Below, piece after piece: positions 45,886 to 55,185 of a DNA stretch of 64,000 nucleotides. How positions within the stretch are numbered: the stretch's first letter is position 1; the number at the start of each line of letters is the position of its first letter. Origin of the DNA: Candidatus Zixiibacteriota bacterium (GTDB lineage: Bacteria > Zixibacteria > MSB-5A5 > GN15 > FEB-12); the NCBI GenBank assembly GCA_035380245.1, contig DAOSXA010000001.1:874716-938715 (forward strand), read 5' to 3'. The position numbers and the translations under genes were made by a program. The notes beneath the pieces are model-generated. The model did not search any database and was not told the DNA's origin. It saw nothing but the letters and a program-made list of their open reading frames with translations.

Positions 45886-46640
45886 TGCGACATTACCTCC
45901 TTGGTCAGGGCCATGTAGTTTTCGGCGCCGGAGCTCAGGATGTCGTAAAGGATGATCGGCTTGCCGAACGAGGGCGCCTCCGAAAGACGCACGTTGCGAC
46001 TGATGACCGTATTGTAAACCTTGTTGTCGAAATACTTGCGGACTTCCTCGCTGACCTGCTTGGAGAGATTCAACCGACCGTCGAACATGGTCAACAGCAC
46101 CCCGTCGATTTCGAGACTCGGATTGAGATGTTCGCGCACCAGCTTGATCGTGTTCATGAGCTGCCCTAATCCTTCGAGGGCGTAGTATTCGCACTGGATC
46201 GGAATAATGACCGAGTCGGCCGCGGTCAGGGTGTTGACCGTCAGAAGACCGAGCGAGGGCGGGCAGTCGATGACAATGTAGGTATAATCATCCACAATCT
46301 GCGACAGGGCGGTTTTAAGCCGTTGTTCGCGCGACATCATCGTCACCAGTTCCACCTCGGCTCCGACCAGGGAGATCGAGGAAGGAATGACGTTCAGGTA
46401 CTGCAATTCGGTGGTGAGGATCACCTCGCGGGCGGATTTATTCCCCACCAGGACATCATAAACCGAGTATTCGATTTCGGATTTGTCGAAACCGACTCCA
46501 GAGGTCGAGTTGGCCTGGGGATCCATATCGACCAGGCAAGTTTTACGTTCGGCGGCGGCCAGGCAGGAGGCAAGATTGACGGCGGTGGTGGTTTTTCCTA
46601 CCCCGCCTTTCTGATTGGCAATAGCTATGATTTTGCCCAA
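45882..46640 (-). CDS. parA: Chromosome partitioning ATPase ParA/Soj
   Basis: 252 residues from a TTG start with AAGGAG 6 bases upstream. The deviant Walker A is [17 protein letters not shown], Walker A' is [15 protein letters not shown] and Walker B is [16 protein letters not shown]. It segregates the chromosome with ParB by ATP-dependent DNA binding. It lies 92 bases downstream of rsmG in the origin-proximal operon. Confidence 0.97.
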   Translation of the reverse strand: MGKIIAIANQKGGVGKTTTAVNLASCLAAAERKTCLVDMDPQANSTSGVGFDKSEIEYSVYDVLVGNKSAREVILTTELQYLNVIPSSISLVGAEVELVTMMSREQRLKTALSQIVDDYTYIVIDCPPSLGLLTVNTLTAADSVIIPIQCEYYALEGLGQLMNTIKLVREHLNPSLEIDGVLLTMFDGRLNLSKQVSEEVRKYFDNKVYNTVISRNVRLSEAPSFGKPIILYDILSSGAENYMALTKEVMSQ

Positions 46641-46732
46641 TCAACACTCCTTGTTTATAGGCCAGAATTGATTTTCTGATTGGATTTTAGCGGTCGCGCT
46701 TGACCCACACAAGCAAAAAGTGGCGGGTTCGA

Positions 46733-47350
46733 TCAGTTTTTGGAAATAAGTGAGATGGCTTTAACGGAAGCGCTCTTGTCGAGGCGGTAAGCGATGTATT
46801 TACAAGCGGTTTCAGGGATGGTCAGATTATTGTCGAGGTGACCGAAATAAGCAAATTCGCCCTTTGCTGAAAGACTTTTCAGGGCTGCTTTGAGTAATAT
46901 CGGTGTTATTTTAACAAGGCGCACTGTGATGAGATCGAACTTCCTCAGGGGAACTTTTTCCGGAAACTGCTCTTTGAGTATATCCGGTTTCAATCCGAGG
47001 CTCAGGCAGATTCTTCGCAGCGCCGCCGATTTTTTCTGGCGTGGTTCCATCAGGATTGCTTCCGGTGCGGTTCCCTGCCTAATTAGGGCCTGCATCAGCG
47101 GAATCGCGGGAAAACCGCCACCGGAGCCGATATCGAGATAGCTCCGGGGGACAGTTTCAATGAAGTGTAGCGGTAAAAGCGATTCGGCGATCAAACGGCG
47201 AAGATCTTCCTTCGATGTTTCACGTGAAACCAGATTGACCCGCTCGTTTTCCTCAAGGAGGGCATCAAGGTATGCCTCGGCCGCACCATCGGGAAGGTAT
47301 TCGGCAATCAGCGCCTCGGTAGTTGTCTCGAAAACAGCCGTCTCGCTCAT
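46733..47350 (-). CDS. rsmG: 16S rRNA (guanine527-N7)-methyltransferase
   Basis: 205 residues. The SAM-binding motif is YLDIGSGGGFPAIPLMQAL, preceded by NLVSRETSKEDLRRL with LIAESLLPL, both family hallmarks, and LMEPRQKKSAALRRI follows. The ATG overlaps the mnmG stop codon (ATGA). A parS-like site lies inside its coding sequence at 47216-47231. Confidence 0.95.
   Translation of the reverse strand: MSETAVFETTTEALIAEYLPDGAAEAYLDALLEENERVNLVSRETSKEDLRRLIAESLLPLHFIETVPRSYLDIGSGGGFPAIPLMQALIRQGTAPEAILMEPRQKKSAALRRICLSLGLKPDILKEQFPEKVPLRKFDLITVRLVKITPILLKAALKSLSAKGEFAYFGHLDNNLTIPETACKYIAYRLDKSASVKAISLISKN
47216..47231. promoter_or_regulatory. parS site (15/16)
   Basis: TGTTTCACGTGAAACC matches the parS consensus TGTTTCACGTGAAACA except for the last base. 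It lies inside rsmG, 1.3 kb from parB. Confidence 0.88.
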
Positions 47351-49218
47351 TTGCTTACTCCCCTGCGCCGCTTTACATGTACGGCCAGGACGGCAATATC
47401 TCCCGGAGATACTCCCTCGATCCGGCCCGCCTGGCCCAGCGACCCGGGTCGGAACTTGATAAATTTCTCGAGTGCTTCCTGCTTCAGTCCCCTGATCCCG
47501 TCGTAGGAAAAATCTTCCGGGATCGTCTCTGCCTCCAACTTGCGAAACCGTTCGATCTCCCGCTGCTGTTTATCGATATAGCCGGAATAACGCAAGGAGA
47601 TAATCGCCCGTTCAAGCGCTTCACGTGAAACATCACTGCTGCCGTCGAAGCGGCCCACCAGTTCCAACGCTTGCTCCAGTGAAAGATTCGGCTGACGCAT
47701 CAGATTCTCCAGGCTGGTCGATTCCGCTTTCTGAAAACGCTCGCCAAGCGTTCCCAACTCAGCAATAGGCACCCGCACCCCGGTAAAATGCTTCGCCGCC
47801 CGATTCGTCTCGGCCTGGAGTAATTGAAAACCTCGATATTCCTCCTCCGGAATCAATCTCAACTCCCGCGCCAGGTCATTGAGTCGGTCGCGGGCGTTGT
47901 CCTCACGCAACGTCAGGCGATACTCCGCCCGTGAGGTGAACATCCGGTAAGGCTCCGTGGTGGAGCGAGTGCACAGATCATCGATCATAACACCGATATA
48001 AGCAGTAGAGCGGTTGATAATTACGGCAGGCTCACGGTCGATATGTCGGACTGCGTTGATCCCCGCCATAAGTCCCTGCCCGGCTGCCTCTTCGTACCCT
48101 GAAGTCCCGTTGATCTGGCCGGCGAAAAAGAGTCCGGCGATCCGTCGGGTCTCCAGTGAGGGCTTTATCTGATAAGTTGGGCAGTAATCGTATTCGATTG
48201 CGTACCCCGGACGGGTGATTTTCACGTTCTCCAGTCCGGTGATCGTCCTGACTCCCGCGTATTGAACTTCCTCCGGTAAGGCGGTTGAAAAGCCGTTCGG
48301 GTAAATTTCATTGGTGCCGTTTCCTTCCGGCTCAAGGAATATCTGGTGCCGGTCTTTGTCGGCAAAGCGCACGAATTTATCCTCAATCGAGGGACAATAA
48401 CGCGGACCGCGGGAGTGGATTTGTCCGGAGAAGATAGGTGAACGATGTGACTGGGAGGTAACGATATCCCTGGTTTTATCGGTGGTATAAGTGAGGTGAC
48501 AGACAGCTTGCTTGAGTTCCCGAGGAATAGTTTTCGGTGAGAACCATGGGATCGGGTTATCTCCCGGCTGGACCGTGCAGCGCTCGAAATCGATCGTATC
48601 GCCGTCCAGGCGCGGTGGTGTGCCGGTCTTAAGACGCCCAACCTCGAAACCGTGCTCAATCAGCGATTCGGTCATGCCGACAGCGGCCGGTTCGCCGATC
48701 CGGCCCGCCCGGATCTGCTTTTCCCCAATGTGGATCATCCCGCCCAGAAAAGTGCCGGTTGCGAGCAGCACTGTCCGGGAACTGAGTGATTCTCCCGCTT
48801 CGGTCACGACTCCGACCACATGGCCGTTTTCGACCACGATCCGGTCGGCGATTCCCTCAATTACCTCAACTCGTGTCTGAGCCTCGACATAGTCGCAGAT
48901 AAACTGCCGATAACCATCCCGGTCAGACTGCACCCGGGTCGACCAGACGGCGGGACCGCGTGAAAGGTTGAGTCGTCGGAATTGGATTCCGGAAGCATCG
49001 GCGGCCAGTCCCATGACCCCGCCCATAGCATCTATCTCTTTGACAATATGAGACTTGCCGATTCCGCCCACGGCTGGATTGCAGGACATCAGGGCCAGTT
49101 TGGTGCGGTCCATAGTGACGAGGGCTGCAGTTTTGCCCATCCTCGCCGCCACCAGAGCCGCCTCCACCCCGGCATGTCCGCCGCCCACGACAATCAGATC
49201 AAATTCAGGGTTTCGCAT
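47347..49218 (-). CDS. mnmG: tRNA uridine 5-carboxymethylaminomethyl modification enzyme, FAD subunit
   Basis: 623 residues from the ATG at 49218; a TTG 18 bases upstream is less likely. FAD-binding starts at DLIVVGGGHAGVEAALVAARMG. The GidA signatures SCNPAVGGIGKSHIVKEIDA and GQINGTSGYEEAAGQGLMAGIN are present, and the C-terminal domain has YIDKQQREIERFRKLE. With MnmE it modifies the wobble uridine of several tRNAs. It is part of the mnmE-mnmG-rsmG-parA-parB operon. Confidence 0.97.
   Translation of the reverse strand: MRNPEFDLIVVGGGHAGVEAALVAARMGKTAALVTMDRTKLALMSCNPAVGGIGKSHIVKEIDAMGGVMGLAADASGIQFRRLNLSRGPAVWSTRVQSDRDGYRQFICDYVEAQTRVEVIEGIADRIVVENGHVVGVVTEAGESLSSRTVLLATGTFLGGMIHIGEKQIRAGRIGEPAAVGMTESLIEHGFEVGRLKTGTPPRLDGDTIDFERCTVQPGDNPIPWFSPKTIPRELKQAVCHLTYTTDKTRDIVTSQSHRSPIFSGQIHSRGPRYCPSIEDKFVRFADKDRHQIFLEPEGNGTNEIYPNGFSTALPEEVQYAGVRTITGLENVKITRPGYAIEYDYCPTYQIKPSLETRRIAGLFFAGQINGTSGYEEAAGQGLMAGINAVRHIDREPAVIINRSTAYIGVMIDDLCTRSTTEPYRMFTSRAEYRLTLREDNARDRLNDLARELRLIPEEEYRGFQLLQAETNRAAKHFTGVRVPIAELGTLGERFQKAESTSLENLMRQPNLSLEQALELVGRFDGSSDVSREALERAIISLRYSGYIDKQQREIERFRKLEAETIPEDFSYDGIRGLKQEALEKFIKFRPGSLGQAGRIEGVSPGDIAVLAVHVKRRRGVSK
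47617..47632. promoter_or_regulatory. Degenerate parS-like site
   Basis: CGCTTCACGTGAAACA keeps the central TCACGTGA and the right arm AACA, but the left arm has three mismatches. It is located inside mnmG. Confidence 0.45.
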
Positions 49219-49249
49219 ACCGTTAGTACGTTTCAATCAATCTCTCGTA

Positions 49250-49360
49250 GCGGGATCCATGAGATCCCGCCAATCCTTTGCTTCAGTCGTCGGTTTCACG
49301 GCAGGTCTCCCTGAGACCTGCCCTACTGCCTTTGTCCGTGTCAGGTTCCAAGGAACCTGA
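49250..49360. repeat. Three palindromic hairpins between mnmG and mnmE
   Basis: GCGGGATC-catga-GATCCCGC (49250-49270), GGCAGGTCTC-cct-GAGACCTGCC followed by CTAC (49300-49322) and TCAGGTTCC-aa-GGAACCTGA followed by CCTAC (49341-49360). They belong to the dispersed set and interrupt an otherwise compact operon. Confidence 0.75.
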
Positions 49361-49373
49361 CCTACCCAACACC

Positions 49374-49389
49374 GGTTTCACGTGAAACT
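49374..49389. promoter_or_regulatory. parS site (14/16)
   Basis: GGTTTCACGTGAAACT has mismatches only at the two outermost positions of the parS palindrome. It touches the last base of the mnmE stop codon. Confidence 0.8.
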
Positions 49390-50794
49390 CATTTACCCAC
49401 GCAGAACTTGGCAAATATCTGCTCCAGGATATCTTCAGTATATATCCGGCCGGTGATTTCATCAAGCTGATCGGCAGCGCCACGCAGCTCCAGTGAAATA
49501 ATTTCCGGCGATTCGTCCAGTTCCAGCAAACTGCGGGCTTCGGCCAGTCGCTCGCTCGCTCGCTCCAGCTTCTGGTGATGCCGCGCCGAAGTCACCACCA
49601 GGCCCGAAGTCAGGTCCGGTTGGTTGGCTCGGATACGCTCCAGGATTACTTCTTTCAATTCCGCAATACCCACCTCGGTCACACAGCTAATCGCTATTGA
49701 TTGGTCCGAGTTGTCTGCATATTGCGCTTCAGTTGGTTTTTCTAATATATCTATCTTGTTGTAAAGACAGATTATCACCTGCTTATTCAGGTCTATTTTA
49801 TCTTTCTTGAGATGTGCCTGCCAGCCTTTCGCTGAGACATCGGCCAACCATAACACCAGGTCAGCTTCTTCCATTAACCGCTTTGCCTGTGCCTGTCCGG
49901 CCTTTTCAATCTGCCCCCCGCCGCTACGGATACCGGCCGTGTCAATCAGCCTGACAGCATACCCGCCGAGATCAATCCACTCACTCAGATAATCCCGGGT
50001 TGTCCCGGCGGTCGGCGCTACCAGTGCCCGCTCCTGCTTCAGCAGCAGGTTAAACAGCGATGATTTCCCGGCATTGGGGCGCCCGGCGATCGCAATTGTG
50101 AAACCTTCGCGGATAATCCGACCACCACGATAAGTATCTGCCAGTTCCCTGGTTTGTTGAGTAAGCCGGTCCAACAGGCGGAGCATCTGGTCTTTTTGTT
50201 CCAGGTCGATATCTTCTTCGGGATAATCTACCGAAGCCTCCGTTTCGGCCATAATTTCCGTAAGTTGATTGCGGAGCATAGTTACGTGCTCCGTGTAAGC
50301 CCCAATCAGGTGCTCCCGAGCAACGCGGTATGATTGCTCGGTGTTGGCAGCCACGATTTCAGCCACAGCTTCGGCTTCACTGAGGTTTATCCGACCGTTT
50401 TCGAAAGCCAGTCGGGTAAATTCACCGGGATCGGCGGCTCTGGCGCCTGAGTGGATCAGCTCCTCAAGGAGTCTCCGGAGCACCTGGTCGCCGCCATGAC
50501 AGAATATCTCTACTTGATCCAGGCCGGTGTAGGATCTTCCAGCCGGCATGAAGACTGCGAGTACCTGATCAATCGGTTCCTTGGATGCTCCCAGAAAGCG
50601 CCCATAGCGCATCAGGAATGGTTTAGGCTGGGATGAAGTGTTTCGGGAGGGCTGGAAATGCTTGCGGAGCATCTCACGGCTGTTCGGCCCGGCCAGGCGC
50701 AGAGCGGCAATGCCACCTGCGCCGGGGGGAGTAATCGGGGCTACAATGGTATCGGACTGATCAGGTCCGGCGATACTTTTTTTTTATCGCTCAT
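49389..50794 (-). CDS. mnmE: tRNA modification GTPase MnmE, frame shifted at an A9 run near the start
   Basis: The main frame encodes the MnmE core: N-terminal domain motif DTIVAPITPPGAGGIAALRL, G1 GRPNAGKSSLFN, G3 DTAGIR, G4 NKID and the C-terminal CVGK. This frame has no ATG, GTG or TTG before position 50672, deep inside the N-terminal domain. The natural start is the ATG at 50794, overlapping the yidC stop as ATGA, which reads MSDKKK and then meets a run of nine A (T at 50777-50785). One extra A joins it exactly to the MnmE frame and gives 468 residues, close to the usual ~455. Either the cells use slippage on the A-run or the assembly lost one base. Confidence 0.88.
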
Positions 50795-52518
50795 CCGGCT
50801 GACTGGACCTCCGGATTCTTGATCGCCTTGCGTTTGAACACCACGTAGTCAAGCAGCGAGAATATCGAGAAACAAGCCCAGTACAGGACTAATCCGGCCG
50901 AAAATTTGTAGAAAATGAAGCCCATGACCAGCGGCATCATGTAAGTTAGCATCTTGTTTTGCTGATTACCGCCGGTCGGCATGGTCAATTTCTGTGATAA
51001 ATACTGCGCGATTATCATAAACACGACCAGGATTATGTACGGATCGGTAAAACTCTGTGCTCCGCGCGAGAGGTCGTCAATAAACCAAATGAAGGGAGCA
51101 TCGCGGAGCAAAATAGTCGAGCGAAACACCGAGAACATCGCAAAAAACAGCGGCATCTGCGGCAACATCGGCAGGCAGCCGGAAACCGGGTTCACTCCGT
51201 GTTTGCGATAGAGCGCCATCGTTTCCTGCTGAAGCGCTTGCGGGTTTTTCTTGTGCTTGACCTTGAGCTCTTCGAGTTTGGGCTGTATGTCTCGCATTGC
51301 CTGCATCGAACGGAACGATTTGGCCGAAAGCGGCATGGTTACGATCTTGACCAGCAACGCGAAGATAATGATTACCAGGCCATAGTTCGGAAGGAAATCA
51401 TACATGCGCGGCAACAGCCAGATTACACCGATTGCGAACGGCTTGATCAGCCAGCCGACGAGTGGTGTCGTACCGATACCGAGCATGTCTTCAAGATCGA
51501 CATTGTAGCCCGACATGAGGGTATAATCGAGCGGTCCCGCGAACACCTGAAAACTGTCGGTGACACTTTCGACCGAGGCAAACGGCATAATCATCGCTAT
51601 GGTGATCTCACGGCGCTCGACCTTACCGTCCGGTGTAGCTACCTTCTGCTTGATCCCGCGAGCCACGACGCCGTCCGCCTCACGGCTGTGCGGAATCATC
51701 ACCGCCGCGAAATACTTCTGCCGCACCCCGGCCCAGGTCGTGGTGCCGTCGAGCGACTGATTCATCCGACCATCGTCGAAATCATTGAGTGTCTCGCGTG
51801 AGCCGCCCATCATCGCCACCGCTTCCATGGCCTGGTAATCCATATCCGCCTGCGGCTCGGTAACCTGAAGCGGGCTGTTCCATTCGAGTCGGTATTGGCG
51901 CTCGAACCCGAACGTCTCCGGCGCGATCACCTCGAGGGCGAAATCATAGCTGTAACTGTCGGGATGGAATGTATACCGGCGCACGATCTCGCCGCCCTGA
52001 CCGTTGCGATAAGTGTAGATTACCTCAAGCGGTCCCGAAGTTGCCGGGTAGTCGCCGGGCGGGAAGTTGCATTCGAAATTGATCTGCGAAGTGGAGAAGG
52101 TCTGCCGGGCGAAAGTCGCTTCCGGCATGGCCCGGTCGGAGCCGGCCTGCATGTCGATCGGATTGCCGTCGCGCAGAGTGTACTCTTTGAGAATCATCGA
52201 GACCGGACCGCCGCCGTAGGAGGTCATAACGATATCGTATTTGTTGGTGTGCACGACCACCGTGTCAAACGTCATGGCGTCAACTGGTTCGGTCATTGTC
52301 GGCGGTTGTCCGTCTTTGACGGGTCGCTCGGTAGTTAACGTTTCCTGGGCGGGCTTGACCTGGTCCGCCTGCATATCGACCGGAGGTTCGGCAACCGCAG
52401 TCGTATCGGCTGTGTTAGGGGCAGGTTCCTGAATTACGCCAAAATACTGTAGCGCCGGGTAATAGGCGATGATTACGATCACCAGCAGTATCACCAGCGG
52501 GAGGGTCTTTTTGTCCAA
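50791..52518 (-). CDS. yidC: Membrane protein insertase YidC
   Basis: 575 residues. An N-terminal helix (LPLVILLVIVIIAYYPAL), an acidic Pro-rich linker, a large periplasmic beta domain (about 90-340) and the conserved C-terminal five-helix core are seen (YGLVIIIFALLVKIVTMPLSAKSFRSMQAM, here given as its first and last parts YGLVIIIFALL and MPLSAKSFRSMQAM). Other core features are HGVNPVSGCLPMLPQMPLFFAMF and FYKFSAGLVLYW. It inserts inner-membrane proteins. It lies in the standard order after yidD and overlaps mnmE by ATGA. Confidence 0.97.
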   Translation of the reverse strand: MDKKTLPLVILLVIVIIAYYPALQYFGVIQEPAPNTADTTAVAEPPVDMQADQVKPAQETLTTERPVKDGQPPTMTEPVDAMTFDTVVVHTNKYDIVMTSYGGGPVSMILKEYTLRDGNPIDMQAGSDRAMPEATFARQTFSTSQINFECNFPPGDYPATSGPLEVIYTYRNGQGGEIVRRYTFHPDSYSYDFALEVIAPETFGFERQYRLEWNSPLQVTEPQADMDYQAMEAVAMMGGSRETLNDFDDGRMNQSLDGTTTWAGVRQKYFAAVMIPHSREADGVVARGIKQKVATPDGKVERREITIAMIMPFASVESVTDSFQVFAGPLDYTLMSGYNVDLEDMLGIGTTPLVGWLIKPFAIGVIWLLPRMYDFLPNYGLVIIIFALLVKIVTMPLSAKSFRSMQAMRDIQPKLEELKVKHKKNPQALQQETMALYRKHGVNPVSGCLPMLPQMPLFFAMFSVFRSTILLRDAPFIWFIDDLSRGAQSFTDPYIILVVFMIIAQYLSQKLTMPTGGNQQNKMLTYMMPLVMGFIFYKFSAGLVLYWACFSIFSLLDYVVFKRKAIKNPEVQSAG

Positions 52519-52622
52519 CTTCCTGTTCCTATACTTCCTGAGTCTTCATTTCCTGGCCGCTTGGGCCTGCCTGGTATCTATAAATAGAGATACTGTCTCA
52601 ATTCCTTGATATTCAGAATTAT

Positions 52623-52886
52623 TTACTCGACCGGATCGTATCCCGGTGCGTGCCACGGGTGGCACCGGAGCACACGCTTGATAGCCATAATGCTCCCGCG
52701 ATATGCTCCATATTTGCGAAGGGCTTGTTCGGCGTATTCGGAGCAGGTAGGGACAAAACGACAAGCTCCGCCGTAGATAGGGGAGAGGGTAGCCCGGTAA
52801 ATCTGGATTAATAGGATGAGGGGGTAGGCCCAGATTGAGGTTTTAGCCGGTTGCTGAATTGAGGCGGTCGATGATTCGGTCGACAT
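52623..52886 (-). CDS. yidD: Membrane protein insertion efficiency factor YidD
   Basis: 87 residues from the ATG at 52886, which overlaps the end of rnpA by 44 bases in another frame. It has the family pattern LIQIYRATLSPIYGGACRFVPTCSEYAEQAL followed by RVLRCHPWHAPGYDPV; the split key motif is CRFVPTCSEYA. It is a small amphipathic protein helping YidC-dependent insertion. Confidence 0.94.
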   Translation of the reverse strand: MSTESSTASIQQPAKTSIWAYPLILLIQIYRATLSPIYGGACRFVPTCSEYAEQALRKYGAYRGSIMAIKRVLRCHPWHAPGYDPVE

Positions 52887-53193
52887 CCGCTTTGACGAGC
52901 TCACAGCTAATTTTCCCAGTGTTTTTCCGGGGGATCAGGCCAAGGCAAACAGGACTGATCAGGCGCTGTCGACAGAGCCTGACTGCCTCCCGCAATTGCC
53001 TTTTGACCCGGTTTCTGGCGACCGCGTTGCCGACATGAGCCGGGATAAACAAGCCATAGCGGAACCGGTCGCTCTTTTCCCAGATACAAATGAAATAATC
53101 CCCGGTCAGACGCCGACCTGTCCGAAACAGCCGTGCGATCCGAGCTCGGCCTTTGAGGCTGAGCTTTCGGGGAAGTTTATTTCTTTCTACCAA
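52843..53193 (-). CDS. rnpA: Ribonuclease P protein component
   Basis: 116 residues from a TTG at 53193 that overlaps the rpmH end by 17 bases. The RNR-type signature is [18 protein letters not shown]. The N-terminal [19 protein letters not shown] and [15 protein letters not shown] match the family. It binds the RNase P RNA and helps mature tRNA 5' ends. Both neighbours overlap it, so rpmH, rnpA and yidD form one nested transcript. Confidence 0.95.
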   Translation of the reverse strand: MVERNKLPRKLSLKGRARIARLFRTGRRLTGDYFICIWEKSDRFRYGLFIPAHVGNAVARNRVKRQLREAVRLCRQRLISPVCLGLIPRKNTGKISCELVKADVDRIIDRLNSATG

Positions 53194-53329
53194 CTCTCGA
53201 AGTCAGACGCTTGCGTCCTTTGGAGCGACGGCGAGCCAGTACGGCGCGGCCGCCACGGGAGGACATACGCTTCCGAAAACCGTGATCGTTGAGTTTTTTT
53301 CGGTTCGAAGGTTGAAACGTTCTTTTCAT
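53177..53329 (-). CDS. rpmH: 50S ribosomal protein L34
   Basis: 50 residues, too short for standard gene lists but clear: [19 protein letters not shown] at the start, then [20 protein letters not shown] and a basic tail. It is the first gene of the classic origin-proximal operon. Its last 17 bases overlap the rnpA start. Confidence 0.96.
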   Translation of the reverse strand: MKRTFQPSNRKKLNDHGFRKRMSSRGGRAVLARRRSKGRKRLTSRVGRKK

Positions 53330-53357
53330 TTTCTATTCCCAAAAATTATAGCCCACA

Positions 53358-53385
53358 AATATAATCGTAAATCTCGACTCGTCAA
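53358..53385 (-). promoter_or_regulatory. Probable rpmH operon promoter
   Basis: On the minus strand, TTGACG (53380-53385) and TATATT (53358-53363) are 16 bases apart, 28 bases upstream of the rpmH ATG. A second TATAAT lies closer to the gene. Confidence 0.6.
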
Positions 53386-53452
53386 GCGCAATCGACGTTT
53401 ATTTGACCCTATGATTGGAGGGAGGGGGGAGGGGGGCTCGATGCAAGGTGTC

Positions 53453-53760
53453 GTCGGGCGTCTCTGCCCGACAAAGGTCTTTGGAGGCCAGGTTGCCTAC
53501 AATCTGACAGAGGACGCGGAGCGTCCAATGATCACGCGCCGATGCAGAGCATCGCCGCGAGTAGAAAGGGTGCAGACGCAGGGGCAGACCGGGAGATCTG
53601 CCGCCCATTACTTATCCCACCCGTGGACGGGTGGGCCACCTGCCATAACCTCGCGTAGCGGGCGGCCTTTGTCGCCCGTGTTACAGCTTCGTCGAAACTC
53701 CTGCCCGCCGAAGGTGGCTCGCGAAGCGAAGTTTCTACATTAACATTCGAGCCTTCGGCT
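53453..53760. repeat. Palindromic repeat mosaic with a 98-bp composite unit
   Basis: Contains GTCGGGC-gtctct-GCCCGAC (53453-53472) and the composite unit 53510-53607 (starting GAGGACGCGGAGCGTCCAAT, ending TCTGCCGCCCA), which recurs at 56939-57036. Also present are CCCACCCGT-gg-ACGGGTGGG (53616-53635) and a solo copy of the MITE inner hairpin starting TAACCTCGCGTAGCGGGCG (53645-53683). No gene is seen between 53386 and 53937. Confidence 0.8.
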
Positions 53761-53937
53761 CGATATGGGGATCAAAACTACACGAGTTTTGACTTACTCA
53801 AGAAGACTACTCAAAAAGACTCTTTCTCGACTCGGTTAACGACGAGGCGGGGCATGCGGGAAAACCCGCTCCCTAGTTGACATTTTGAAACGTCCATATA
53901 TCTTTGAAAAATCACCTTTCATCCAGGAGAGGATTCT

Positions 53938-55185
53938 TTGCGTGCTTGTATTCACCGGGGCTCCCATCAGATCGGGGGAAGTTGTGTCGAAGTTGAGAGC
54001 GGGGGAGAGCGACTTCTAATTGATCTGGGTCTGCCTCTGGATGTTGACGATAACACCATTGCTTATCTTCCCCCAATTGCGGGACTCGACGGCAACGATC
54101 CGGGCCTTAAAGGAATCCTGATCTCGCATCCACATATCGACCACTACGGCCTGTTGGCTCACATCTCTCCCGAGCTTCCAGTAGGAATGGGCGCTGCGGC
54201 ACGTCATATCCTCGCTGCTGCCGCGCCGTGGATGCCGTCCGGATTCAACCTCACCAACAGCGGTTGGGATTTTCGATCGGGTGAAATGCTCGAGATCGGT
54301 AGTTTTCGCGTTACACCTTACTTGATGGACCATTCTGCTTATGACGCCTATGCGCTGTTGATCGAGGCCGACGAAAAGCGGCTGTTCTACAGCGGCGATT
54401 TTCGAGGTCACGGACGCAAAGCCACATTATATAACGATATTATCAGCAATCCCCCGGCCGACGTCGATGCGTTGTTGCTGGAAGGGACAACGCTGGGACG
54501 GTCGGACAACAGCTCTCCGGCTCTCACCGAAAAAGAAATCGAAACACGACTCGTTGAGGTATTCAAGGCCACTCCGGGTCTGGCAATGGTTCATACTTCG
54601 GCTCAGAACATTGACCGTATCGTGTCGATTTTCCGCGCGTCTAAAAGGAGCGGAAGGCGCCTACTTATCGACCTCTACACCGCCGCCGTGCTTGAGGCCA
54701 CCCGCAATCCTAATGTTCCGCAATCGCACTGGCCGGAGGTTGCCTTGTTCGTGCCTCATAAACAACGCATTAAAATTAAGGAGAACGGCTGGTTCGAGCT
54801 ACTCAAGAGACATTCGATCAACCGGATCTTTATTGAGCAACTGCGAGACAACCTTAACAAATTCACGTTGTTGTTTCGCCCGGTTTACCGTGATGATCTT
54901 GAGAAGGGCGGTTGTCTTGAAGGTGCTTGTTATATCTATTCGCTTTGGGAGGGTTATTGGAATCGCGGCTCGTTCGACCGGGTCGCGGACTGGCTGAGCA
55001 GAAACAGCATTCACAAACAGAGTCTGCACACGTCCGGGCATGCCGATCCTGAAGACCTTCACCGGCTGGTGGAGGCAATTAAACCTGAAAAAGTAACGCC
55101 AATCCATACTTTCCGGCCCGACCTTTATCCGGGCTTGTTTCCAAACGTTGAGTTTCACGAAGACGGCGAGTGGTGGGAGATATAA
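53938..55185 (+). CDS. Metallo-beta-lactamase-fold hydrolase with beta-CASP-like C-terminus
   Basis: 415 residues from a TTG with AGGAGAGG just upstream. Metal motifs are H64-P-H66-I-D68-H69, H132 (DHSAYDAYAL), D154 (YSGDFRGHG), and a C-terminal H364-TSG-H368 (SGHADPEDL) plus H390 (TPIH). The SGHA box is typical of beta-CASP nucleases (RNase J, CPSF73-like) rather than of simple lactamases. It is therefore probably a nucleic-acid hydrolase, although the beta-CASP insertion is short. The next gene starts at the very next base. Both lie between direct repeats beside the origin operon. Confidence 0.85.
   Translation: MRACIHRGSHQIGGSCVEVESGGERLLIDLGLPLDVDDNTIAYLPPIAGLDGNDPGLKGILISHPHIDHYGLLAHISPELPVGMGAAARHILAAAAPWMPSGFNLTNSGWDFRSGEMLEIGSFRVTPYLMDHSAYDAYALLIEADEKRLFYSGDFRGHGRKATLYNDIISNPPADVDALLLEGTTLGRSDNSSPALTEKEIETRLVEVFKATPGLAMVHTSAQNIDRIVSIFRASKRSGRRLLIDLYTAAVLEATRNPNVPQSHWPEVALFVPHKQRIKIKENGWFELLKRHSINRIFIEQLRDNLNKFTLLFRPVYRDDLEKGGCLEGACYIYSLWEGYWNRGSFDRVADWLSRNSIHKQSLHTSGHADPEDLHRLVEAIKPEKVTPIHTFRPDLYPGLFPNVEFHEDGEWWEI

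Noticed and set aside
44240..45918. Plus-strand ORFs of 260 aa or more opposite the M23 peptidase and parB
   Set aside because: They are antisense shadows; the minus-strand genes have clear motifs and overlapping starts and stops.
49389..50672. MnmE as a 427-aa protein starting at the ATG at 50672
   Set aside because: This would remove about 30 conserved N-terminal residues that are still encoded upstream in the same frame.
53153..53743. 196-aa plus-strand ORF across rpmH and the repeats
   Set aside because: It is antisense to rpmH and then runs through repeat sequence, with no coding signs.
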